Origin: Treponema sp.
GTDB lineage: Bacteria > Spirochaetota > Spirochaetia > Treponematales > Breznakiellaceae
DNA length: 5,351 nucleotides
Assembly (NCBI GenBank): GCA_031255615.1
Contig: JAIRSD010000230.1
Span: 1-5,351, forward strand
Reading direction: 5' to 3'
The position numbers and the translations under genes are program-made. A model generated the notes under the pieces. That model was not told where the DNA came from and did no database searches. It saw only the letters and a list, made by a program, of their open reading frames with translations. Positions 1 to 5,178 of this stretch are shown piece after piece (the stretch's first letter is position 1; each line of letters begins with the position of its first letter).

Positions 1-44
1 AACTTCTCTTCACTTATCGGGTAGATCCGCTCTTCCCTCCCCAT
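1..44 (-). CDS. Start of an unidentified divergent gene (partial)
   Basis: Reading the minus strand, an ATG at 44-42 opens a frame that stays open to the window edge and gives MGREERIYPISEEK, then leaves the window. It is preceded by a strong Shine-Dalgarno (GGGAGGA at 59-53, about 8 bases from the ATG) and by a well-spaced promoter-like pair at 96-68. These signals account for the otherwise odd pyrimidine-rich look of the plus strand here. The 14 residues are charged, with no signal peptide or recognisable motif, so no function can be given. The gene points away from the 450-2255 gene. The call rests on the expression signals, not on protein similarity; a chance short frame is possible. Confidence 0.45.
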   Translation of the reverse strand, partial: MGREERIYPISEEK

Positions 45-52
45 GTTCCTTT

Positions 53-59
53 TCCTCCC
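53..59 (-). promoter_or_regulatory. Ribosome binding site of the leftward gene
   Basis: GGGAGGA read on the minus strand, about 8 bases before the ATG at 44-42. It is the strongest purine run at the right distance and decides that start. A second AGGA lies only 2 bases from the ATG, too close to serve. Confidence 0.5.
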
Positions 60-67
60 TCCTCCTT

Positions 68-96
68 TTTATATCCTCCCTTTCTATTTTTGTCTA
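68..96 (-). promoter_or_regulatory. Sigma-70-type promoter for the leftward gene
   Basis: On the minus strand TAGACA (96-91, five of six matches to TTGACA) is followed after exactly 17 bases by TATAAA (73-68, five of six matches to TATAAT). Transcription would begin near 60, about 15-20 bases before the ATG at 44, leaving room for the Shine-Dalgarno. The spacing and both boxes are seen directly; activity is inferred. Confidence 0.5.
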
Positions 97-159
97 TCTT
101 TGCTAACAGTGCCTAGTAGGATGATTAGTGTAAAAGACCGGATATGCGGACGAACGAAA

Positions 160-244
160 TTTACCATCAGGGCGAGGAAGGCGCATGAAAGGCGGGGAGC
201 GCATATACATTCCTTCGTGTTCCTTGGTGCGCCTTCGTGGTTAA
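160..244. repeat. Degenerate CACGAAGG-type inverted repeat element
   Basis: Three tandem decamers lie at 211-240: TCCTTCGTGT, TCCTTGGTGC and GCCTTCGTGG, each containing CCTTSGTG and spaced exactly 10 bases apart, followed by TTAA. A partly matching inverted arm starts at 160 (TTTACCATCAGGGCGAGGAA), so minus-strand TTAACCACGAAGG and plus-strand TTTACCATCAGGG face each other around about 25 bases. The right arm is regular; the left arm has decayed. From memory, CACGAAGG repeats of this kind occur between genes in many unrelated bacteria and yield spurious peptides containing NHEG or TKDTK. The minus-strand reading here indeed gives VNHEGAPRNTKE. I regard it as an intergenic repeat, not a gene. 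Confidence 0.55.
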
Positions 245-353
245 CATTCCTGTTCCCGGTTCTTTCGCTTGTCCGGTGATGTAGGGTAATCAAGGCCCCG
301 GCCAAGCCGGCTTCCGCGCGTTTCGGCGCATACTGTATCTCCAGTTTTTAGGC

Positions 354-399
354 CGTCTCAAACGCTTCCTCCGCCGGGAGCGTCTCAAAAAGTTTCAAA
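354..399. repeat. CGTCTCAAA direct repeats upstream of exported-protein gene
   Basis: CGTCTCAAA occurs at 354-362 and again at 381-389, 27 bases apart, and a third looser copy AGTTTCAAA (seven of nine) follows at 391-399. They end about 50 bases before the start codon at 450. They could be a regulator-binding array or the remnant of a mobile-element end; nothing in the window decides between these. Confidence 0.35.
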
Positions 400-449
400 T
401 ATTTCCCCAAAAAGCCAAGCGTCCTGCGGGGCCGCGCCCTTAATAGGGT

Positions 450-2255
450 ATGAAAGTACTGTCTTTTCTTTTCCGGGCCAGGACCGCGCTGCCGGTCTTC
501 ATTGTCCTGGCCGCTCCGCTGGCCGCCGAATCCTTCCTGCCCTGGGACTTCCTGTGGGCCGGTTCCTGGGAGGAAGGGGGCAGACTGGCGGGCCGGGGGG
601 ACCTGAAACTCCGCTTTACCGGCCCCGGCCTGACCCTGCGGGGGGAGATTCTGGACCGCCGGGAGGGGGAATGGGCCGCCCTCTGGCCCTTCGAGGGGGC
701 CGGGAAGGAGGGGGAAACCCGCCTCTTGGGGGCCCTGTACCATCAGGCCACGGGATCCCGGCTTCTCTACGGTTCCCTGGAGGAATGGGGGCTGGGGGCC
801 CGGCTCCGCAACCCCTGGATCCGGGGCCTGCCCTTCGCGGAATCCCGGAAGGCTTCGATGGCGGATCTGCGGAGCGCCTTCTCAACCAGGGAGGATGAAT
901 TCTACCTCTATCTGGGAAGCCCCTACCTGAGCCTGCCGGGGCCGGAAGGGGAGGGGAGGCGTTTCCCCGGCCTGCGGGCCTTCGCGTCCTTAAAGATGGA
1001 TCCCGAAAAATTCTCCGGCGCGACCTCCTTCGCCCCTCTGGGGAAGGGAAACGCCCTGGGAGGCGGACTGGAAGGCTGGTTCGCCCCCGGCGTTTCCCTC
1101 AGCATGGAAGGGTTCAGCAACGCCGGAGAGATTCCCGCCGGGGACTCCTCCCCCTGGTTCCTAAAAAGCCCCCCCCTGCCGGACCGGGACTTCAGAATCC
1201 TCGGCTTCGGGCTGTCCTTCAATTCCCCCTATTTCGCCTTGGGCGCGGACGCGGCCTGGTCCAACCTCTCGATATACGGCGGGGAATTCCCCGAAAACAT
1301 CTACGCCAACCTGGGAATCCGGATGGGGAACAAGGGGGCGGGCCGGAAACGGTCCTATTGGCAGCTCTCCCTCGCCGCCGACGGGGCGGGCCCCCGCTAC
1401 ACCGGAATCGACGGGGCCGGACCGGGGGCGGGCTTCCGGGCCGGGGGAAAACTGGAATGGCAGATAGCGGGGGCCGGCTTCTTCAGGATAAACACCGGCC
1501 TTTCCGGTTCCGGCTTCACCCAGAACAGCGAAGGGGAACTCCAACTGAACTTCGACCGCAGTTCCTCCGGCTTTTACTACCGGCCCCCCGCCGGGACCCT
1601 GCCCATCCGGCTTTCCCGAATCTCCCTTACCGCCAGCCGGGACGCCCGGGAGGCCGAAAACATCAAGGACAGCGCAACCCTGGGCATCGGCGCGGCGGGA
1701 AGCCCCCGGAACATAGCCTGGAACGCCGCCCAAAGCCTGGCCCGGCTGACAGGCACGGCCCCCCTGGAACCGGTCATCCCGCCGGGCACCCTGAGCCTCG
1801 GCCTCTCCGGGACCATCGCCGGGACCCCAAAGGACGACCACGGCGGAGACCCGGCCTGGAACGGCAGAGCCCAGCCCTGGCCCCTTCCCGGCGGCCCCTA
1901 CCTTTTCGACTCCCTCAAGGCCGGTTTCGACCTAAGCTGGTCCCGCTCCGTCGATCTCCCCGCCGGGGCCGCCCTGCTTCTGAACGGTTCCCCCCGGCAA
2001 GGTTCGGGCCAGGCCCCCCCGCGGCAGGGGAATGTGCAGCTTAAAGCGGCTTTCGACTACCTGAGCGCCGGCGACGGCGAGGGCGGCCTTGCGGAGGGCC
2101 GGAATCTTTCCTTCTCCGCATCCCTGCGGGGGAAGCGCGGCAGGTTCAGCCTCAAACTAAGCTGCCCCGACCTGCCCCCGGACCCCCTCAACTGGGCGGT
2201 CTCCCTCCAGGACGCCTGGGAGCTGTCCCTTTCCTGGAGGCGGGAATGGCGCTAG
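450..2255 (+). CDS. Exported, probable outer-membrane beta-barrel protein of unknown family
   Basis: The 601-residue product starts with a clear signal peptide: basic MKVLSFLFRAR, a hydrophobic core at about 12-26 (TALPVFIVLAAPLAA) and a likely signal peptidase I cut after Ala26. No lipobox is present; the only cysteine is near residue 572. The mature part is rich in Gly, Pro, Ser and aromatics, with many short alternating strands such as LRFTGPGLTLRGEI, LSLGLSGTIAG, FSASLRG, FSLKLS and a last strand ELSLSWRREWR. That pattern suggests an outer-membrane barrel, although the end is WR instead of the usual terminal Phe. I recognise no family and assign no ligand. The ATG at 450 is forced by the TAG just upstream (444-446) and by the signal peptide. 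No Shine-Dalgarno is properly placed; AGGG sits one base from the ATG. Codons are strongly GC-ending, more so than in the next gene. Confidence 0.85.
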   Translation: MKVLSFLFRARTALPVFIVLAAPLAAESFLPWDFLWAGSWEEGGRLAGRGDLKLRFTGPGLTLRGEILDRREGEWAALWPFEGAGKEGETRLLGALYHQATGSRLLYGSLEEWGLGARLRNPWIRGLPFAESRKASMADLRSAFSTREDEFYLYLGSPYLSLPGPEGEGRRFPGLRAFASLKMDPEKFSGATSFAPLGKGNALGGGLEGWFAPGVSLSMEGFSNAGEIPAGDSSPWFLKSPPLPDRDFRILGFGLSFNSPYFALGADAAWSNLSIYGGEFPENIYANLGIRMGNKGAGRKRSYWQLSLAADGAGPRYTGIDGAGPGAGFRAGGKLEWQIAGAGFFRINTGLSGSGFTQNSEGELQLNFDRSSSGFYYRPPAGTLPIRLSRISLTASRDAREAENIKDSATLGIGAAGSPRNIAWNAAQSLARLTGTAPLEPVIPPGTLSLGLSGTIAGTPKDDHGGDPAWNGRAQPWPLPGGPYLFDSLKAGFDLSWSRSVDLPAGAALLLNGSPRQGSGQAPPRQGNVQLKAAFDYLSAGDGEGGLAEGRNLSFSASLRGKRGRFSLKLSCPDLPPDPLNWAVSLQDAWELSLSWRREWR

Positions 2256-2313
2256 CCTCCCGGACCCCGCGAAGCCCGGCGGTGTTTCCCGGTTTGGAAG
2301 AAGGGCATAGGCC

Positions 2314-2331
2314 GAAAGGGGGCTTTCTTTT
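2314..2331 (+). terminator. Weak terminator-like hairpin after exported-protein gene
   Basis: GAAAG (2314-2318) pairs with CTTTC (2323-2327) around GGGG and is followed by TTTT (2328-2331), about 60 bases after the stop at 2255. The stem is only 5 bp and AT-heavy, so termination may instead depend on the stronger hairpins downstream. Confidence 0.22.
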
Positions 2332-2338
2332 GGGCGCA

Positions 2339-2358
2339 TTTTTTGCTGCCGCAAAAAA
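2339..2358. repeat. Perfect 8-bp inverted repeat, TTTTTTGC / GCAAAAAA
   Basis: TTTTTTGC (2339-2346) and GCAAAAAA (2351-2358) are perfect complements around a TGCC loop. The stem is mostly A-T, so it is not a classic terminator, but it stands out in a very GC-rich surrounding and leads the palindrome cluster. Confidence 0.6.
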
Positions 2359-2374
2359 CCGGGCTATCCGCTCC

Positions 2375-2408
2375 AATTCCCCGCCCCCCATGCGGGGGCC
2401 GGGGAATT
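2375..2408. repeat. Long GC-rich hairpin with AATTCCCC / GGGGAATT arms
   Basis: AATTCCCC (2375-2382) pairs with GGGGAATT (2401-2408). Inside, GCCCCC (2383-2388) pairs with GGGGGC (2394-2399) with a single bulged C at 2400, leaving the loop CATGC. This makes a stem of about 14 bp. No U-run follows on either strand, so it is more likely an interspersed repeat unit or RNA-stabilising hairpin than an intrinsic terminator. Confidence 0.7.
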
Positions 2409-2438
2409 CCGCTTCTATCCCTTGCGCGTTCCGTTGTG

Positions 2439-2468
2439 CGGGGTTTGGGGCCCCCGCCCCAAACCCCG
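2439..2468. repeat. Perfect 13-bp inverted repeat around CCCC
   Basis: CGGGGTTTGGGGC (2439-2451) is exactly complementary to GCCCCAAACCCCG (2456-2468), separated by CCCC. A perfect 13-bp, very GC-rich stem with a 4-base loop would form in either DNA strand or in RNA. No U-run follows. It lies 31 bases after the previous hairpin. Confidence 0.75.
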
Positions 2469-2487
2469 AAAGCCAGGGCCCGTGCGC

Positions 2488-2558
2488 CGCGGCGGGCCTC
2501 CCTGTTGGCGGCGGGTCCGCGGAGGATTCCTCCGGCGGGGCTTTTGCCGCCCGCCGCG
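2488..2558. repeat. Nested inverted repeats with 10-bp outer arms
   Basis: CGCGGCGGGC (2488-2497) is exactly complementary to GCCCGCCGCG (2549-2558). Within the 51-base interior a second hairpin forms: CCGC and GGAGG (2517-2525) against CCTCC and GGCGG (2529-2538) with one bulged base and the tip ATT. The arrangement gives a long stem with an internal stem-loop. In such GC-rich DNA some pairing is expected by chance, but the exact 10-bp arms plus nesting are above that. Confidence 0.6.
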
Positions 2559-2633
2559 TCCGCGTTCCCCGGTCCCTGCCGCAGGCGGGAATGGGCCCGT
2601 TCATAGGCTGTTCGGCCCGCGCTCATCTGGACT

Positions 2634-2678
2634 GATAATCGTCGCGGTATGGTTGACAGAGTTTCCATTTCTTATCAT
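2634..2678 (+). promoter_or_regulatory. Possible promoter(s) for the 2649-glnS unit
   Basis: Two imperfect candidates overlap. GATAAT at 2634-2639 is a good -10 box but has a poor -35 (TTCGGC at 2611-2616). TTGACA at 2653-2658 is a perfect -35, but the best -10, TATCAT at 2673-2678, is only 14 bases away. If the second were used, transcripts would start near 2685 and only the ATG at 2688 could serve, almost leaderless. Neither can be chosen from sequence alone. Confidence 0.3.
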
Positions 2679-3272
2679 GGTCTAAGTATGCACAGTTGCC
2701 CTTTGCGCGCGAGCGAATCGATACCTGGGGAATACCGGAGGATTGCGGAGAAGCTGTTTCCTTCCAGGGGCTTTCTTCCCGGCGAGGGGCTGGATAAGGC
2801 GGCCGCCGAGGCTTTTGCGGGAATCCTGGGTATTGAGGCCGACTATAAGCGGCTGCTTTCGGTGAATGAGACCAGCGAGGAGATGAACCATTTCCTTGCC
2901 CATTTCCAGAATAATCTGGATCTTCTGATTCAGAAGACCTGGATTGAGAAGGCTGATGAGGACCGCAAGGCGAAGCTGGAAGCCAGGGTTCCGCCCTTTA
3001 TCCAGGATGTTCGGGAGGGCAAATTTCAGAAGGCCCTCCGGGATTTCGGCGTTATCTTGGAGGAGCTGGCCTACCTTTTCTTCGGCGCCCAGAGCACCCG
3101 GGAGGATTTTACCGAATACGCCCTGCGTATCGACATTCAGATGGGGCTTTTCTGGTGGTACGGCGGACAGTTGGGCAGCCTGTCGCCCCGGGAGCCTGGG
3201 GAAAACACCGCCGGTAATGAAATTCTTTGGTCGGTGCTGCTTATCGGTCTCTGTTTCCTTACCAATTTTTAA
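2649..3272 (+). CDS. Helical protein of unknown function, upstream of glnS
   Basis: The 207-residue product is not one I recognise. It is charged and mostly helix-compatible: a basic, short N-terminus, amphipathic segments at about 24-70, 78-116 and 124-146, an aromatic stretch MGLFWWYGGQLG at 165-176, a Pro/Gly linker (179-189) and a hydrophobic tail at 192-204 (ILWSVLLIGLCFL). That tail is short for a membrane anchor and may instead be buried. There is no signal peptide. The start is uncertain: ATG 2649 is the first after an in-frame TAG at 2604, and ATG 2688 (194 residues) is equally possible; neither has a Shine-Dalgarno. The stop is 41 bases before glnS on the same strand, which suggests co-transcription. 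Third positions look less GC-biased than in the 450-2255 gene. The clean frame and lack of low-complexity composition support a real gene. Confidence 0.72.
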   Translation: MVDRVSISYHGLSMHSCPLRASESIPGEYRRIAEKLFPSRGFLPGEGLDKAAAEAFAGILGIEADYKRLLSVNETSEEMNHFLAHFQNNLDLLIQKTWIEKADEDRKAKLEARVPPFIQDVREGKFQKALRDFGVILEELAYLFFGAQSTREDFTEYALRIDIQMGLFWWYGGQLGSLSPREPGENTAGNEILWSVLLIGLCFLTNF

Positions 3273-3298
3273 GTTTTCGAAGGCCCGGCGCAAGGGCC

Positions 3299-3304
3299 AA
3301 GGAG
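3299..3304 (+). promoter_or_regulatory. glnS ribosome binding site that decides the start
   Basis: AAGGAG lies 9 bases before ATG 3314 and only 3 bases before the in-frame ATG 3308, so 3314 is favoured. A small hairpin, GGCCC (3282-3286) with GGGCC (3294-3298), ends immediately before this site and could influence its access. Confidence 0.7.
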
Positions 3305-3313
3305 TGGATGCTC

Positions 3314-5074
3314 ATGGAACCTACAGCCGCCCCGGCGGACAGGGCTGGAATTTCCCCCGGCGGGGGAACGGATTTTATCAGCGAGTATATCCGGGAGGAT
3401 CTGGCCTCCGGCCGCTTCAGTCATGTACGCACCCGTTTTCCCCCGGAGCCCAACGGCTGGCTTCATATCGGCCACTGCAAGGCCTTTTATATCGACTTTT
3501 CCATGGCGGAGCGTTTCGGCGGCAAGTGCAATCTCCGCTTCGACGACACCAACCCGGAAAAAGAGGATATTTCCTACGTCAACGCCATCAAGCGGGACAT
3601 TAGATGGATGGGCTACGACTGGGAGGACCGGGAATACTACGCCTCGGATTACTACGAGTACCTCTACGATCTGGCGGTTAAAATTATCAGGAAAGGCCGC
3701 GCCTACGTGGACGACCTTTCCGAGGATGAGATGAGCGAATACCGGGGGACGGCGGCCCCGGACAGGAACAACATTACCGACACCCCGCCGGGCCGGAACA
3801 GCCCCTGGCGGGACCGCGGCGTGGAGGAAAATCTGGACCTTTTCGCCCGGATGCGGGCCGGGGAATTCCCCGACGGGGCCAAGACCCTGCGGGCCAAAAT
3901 CGACATGGCAAGCCCCAACCTGCTTATGCGGGACCCGGTGATGTACCGGATCCGCCGGGAACACCACTACCGCAGCGGGAACGCCTGGTGCATCTACCCC
4001 ATGTATGATTTTCAGCATCCCCTCTCCGACGCCAAGGAGGGGATTACCCATTCCCTCTGTTCCCTGGAATACGAGATCCACCGGCCCCTGTACGACTGGT
4101 TTATCCGGGAGGCGGAGGTCTTTCCCAGCCGCCAGATCGAATTTGCCCGGCTTAACATGACCCATACGGTGATGAGCAAACGCTGGCTCCTCCGGCTGGT
4201 GCGGGAGAAGCATGTCTCCGGCTGGGACGATCCCCGGATGCCCACCATCGCGGGTCTCCGCCGCCGGGGCTATACCCCGGAGGCCATTAGAAGTTTTGTC
4301 TCCCAGGTGGGGATCGCCAAGACCGACAGCATGGTGGACAGCGCCTTCCTGGAATACTGCCTGCGGGAGCATTTGAACAAAACCAGCCGCCGGGTGATGG
4401 CGGTGCTGCGGCCCCTGAAACTTATCATTGACAACTGGCCCGCGGAGAAGCTGGAAGAGGTGGAGGCGGTGAACAACCCGGAGGACGAAAGTATGGGGAC
4501 GCGGAAGGTTCCCTTTGCCGGGGAACTGTGGATCGAGGAGGAAGATTTTGCGGAAAATCCGCCCCCCAAATATTTCCGCCTTTTCCCCGGAAACAGCGTC
4601 CGCCTTCGCTACGCCTACATCGTTACCTGCACCGGCTGCGACAAGGACGCGGAGGGCAAGGTTACCGCGGTCCATTGCAGCTACGATCCTGAAACCAGGG
4701 GGGGCAACGCCCCGGACAACAAAAAGGTAAGGAGCACCATCCACTGGGTCAGCGCGGCCCATGCCGTTACCCTGGAGGTGCGGCTCTACGATTATCTTTT
4801 TGCCGCCGACCGGCCCATGGATCTAAAGGCCGGTGAAGACTTTGTGGACCGCCTGAATCCTGATTCCCTGGAGCTAATTCCCCGGGCCTACGGAGAACCC
4901 TGTCTGGCTCAGGCGGTCCCGGAGGAACGTTTCCAGTTTGAACGGCTGGGTTATTTTGTAAAAGATGCGCCGGTGATCGACGACGGCGCGGATGCCGAAG
5001 AAGGGAGAGGGCTGGTATTTAACCGGACCGTGGGGCTTCGGGACACCTGGGCGAAGATAGCCCGAAAGAAATAG
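3314..5074 (+). CDS. glnS: Glutaminyl-tRNA synthetase (GlnRS)
   Basis: This 586-residue cytoplasmic class I synthetase attaches glutamine to tRNA-Gln using ATP. The Rossmann catalytic domain carries FPPEPNG (42-48), HIGH (51-54), FDDTNP (76-81) and the KMSKS-loop variant VMSKR (286-290). The segment CIYPMYDF (226-233) with EGITHSLCSLE is typical of GlnRS. By recalled alignment to the E. coli enzyme, Asp77 and Tyr231 correspond to its glutamine-contacting Asp66 and Tyr211, so both are kept. GWDDPRMPTIAGLRRRGY (303-320) and the C-terminal beta-barrel anticodon-binding part (about 355-586), ending VFNRTVGLRDTWAK, match GlnRS along the full length. It is about 30 residues longer than the E. coli protein, from an N-terminal extension of about 11, an insert near 148-160 and a longer acidic stretch near 556-565. 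The ORF opens further upstream, but that would overlap the preceding gene; AAGGAG supports ATG 3314. Intact, with no missing key residue. Confidence 0.97.
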   Translation: MEPTAAPADRAGISPGGGTDFISEYIREDLASGRFSHVRTRFPPEPNGWLHIGHCKAFYIDFSMAERFGGKCNLRFDDTNPEKEDISYVNAIKRDIRWMGYDWEDREYYASDYYEYLYDLAVKIIRKGRAYVDDLSEDEMSEYRGTAAPDRNNITDTPPGRNSPWRDRGVEENLDLFARMRAGEFPDGAKTLRAKIDMASPNLLMRDPVMYRIRREHHYRSGNAWCIYPMYDFQHPLSDAKEGITHSLCSLEYEIHRPLYDWFIREAEVFPSRQIEFARLNMTHTVMSKRWLLRLVREKHVSGWDDPRMPTIAGLRRRGYTPEAIRSFVSQVGIAKTDSMVDSAFLEYCLREHLNKTSRRVMAVLRPLKLIIDNWPAEKLEEVEAVNNPEDESMGTRKVPFAGELWIEEEDFAENPPPKYFRLFPGNSVRLRYAYIVTCTGCDKDAEGKVTAVHCSYDPETRGGNAPDNKKVRSTIHWVSAAHAVTLEVRLYDYLFAADRPMDLKAGEDFVDRLNPDSLELIPRAYGEPCLAQAVPEERFQFERLGYFVKDAPVIDDGADAEEGRGLVFNRTVGLRDTWAKIARKK

Positions 5075-5094
5075 CCCGGAAAAGACAGTGGACT

Positions 5095-5157
5095 TGTTCA
5101 ATAACCCGGTTGGTCATTGAACAGCCTTGCGCTTCGTTTTTAAGCGGTTATTGATCA
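5095..5157. repeat. Three copies of a TGTTCAATRACC motif at the IS end
   Basis: TGTTCAATAACC occurs at 5095-5106 on the plus strand. Its near-copies TGTTCAATGACC (complement of 5112-5123) and TGATCAATAACC (complement of 5146-5157) occur on the minus strand, each differing at one base. The first two form an 8-bp stem, TGTTCAAT with ATTGAACA. They may be transposase-binding sites in the terminal region, or a hairpin that ends glnS transcription; no U-run directly follows. Confidence 0.5.
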
Positions 5158-5178
5158 GAAACTGAAGTTTCTGATCAA
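5151..5178. repeat. Perfect 13-bp palindrome overlapping transposase stop
   Basis: TTGATCAGAAACT (5151-5163) is exactly complementary to AGTTTCTGATCAA (5166-5178) around a 2-base GA centre. It covers the last codons and the TGA stop of the leftward transposase. It could form a hairpin in the transposase mRNA or a barrier to glnS read-through, but neither side has the U-run of a standard intrinsic terminator. A smaller CGCTT/AAGCG hairpin lies beside it at 5130-5146. Confidence 0.6.

Larger units (their letters stand above)
97..449. other. Non-coding region between divergent genes
   Basis: No convincing gene lies here; short frames on both strands have no usable ribosome site and run through repeats. 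It contains the decamer element (160-244), a small hairpin CCGGC-CAA-GCCGG (298-310) without a U-run, and the CGTCTCAAA repeats (354-399). It must carry the promoter of the 450-2255 gene, but I could not pick a convincing -35/-10 pair for the plus strand. Confidence 0.6.
2256..2648. other. Palindrome-rich non-coding region
   Basis: This 393-base gap has no credible gene although long GC-driven frames cross it on both strands. They read straight through perfect inverted repeats, lack ribosome sites and give Pro/Gly/Arg/Ala-rich peptides. The region holds four separate stem-forming units (2339-2358, 2375-2408, 2439-2468, 2488-2558), a weak terminator-like hairpin (2314-2331), and at its right end AT-richer promoter-like sequence before the 2649 gene. 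Confidence 0.7.

Noticed and set aside
43..279. Plus-strand frame starting MFLFLPPPF
   Set aside because: It is the complement of the promoter and ribosome site of the leftward gene, has no ribosome site of its own and runs through the decamer repeat.
298..310. CCGGC-CAA-GCCGG hairpin as a terminator
   Set aside because: The stem is only 5 bp, no T-run follows and no plus-strand gene lies upstream in the window.
436..442. Cys-containing signal that would make the 450-2255 product a lipoprotein
   Set aside because: No cysteine lies near the cleavage region of the encoded signal peptide; the only cysteine is near residue 572.
1161..1841. 226-codon minus-strand frame inside the exported-protein gene
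   Set aside because: It is an antisense shadow of GC-ending codons, with Gly/Pro/Ala-rich low-complexity composition and no ribosome site.
2394..2450. G-quadruplex formed by the G-runs
   Set aside because: The four G-runs are too far apart for a standard quadruplex and pair better as hairpins with adjacent C-runs.
2246..2635. 129-codon plus-strand frame and similar minus-strand frames in the palindrome region
   Set aside because: They read through perfect inverted repeats in both directions and give Pro/Gly/Arg/Ala-rich peptides without a ribosome site.
3227..3313. Upstream extension of glnS to the ATG at 3227
   Set aside because: It would overlap the preceding gene by about 46 bases and add a non-conserved peptide; AAGGAG at 3299-3304 fits ATG 3314.
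3269..4762. 497-codon minus-strand frame opposite glnS
   Set aside because: glnS is certain on the plus strand; the antisense frame is open because of its codon bias and has no signals or recognisable domains.
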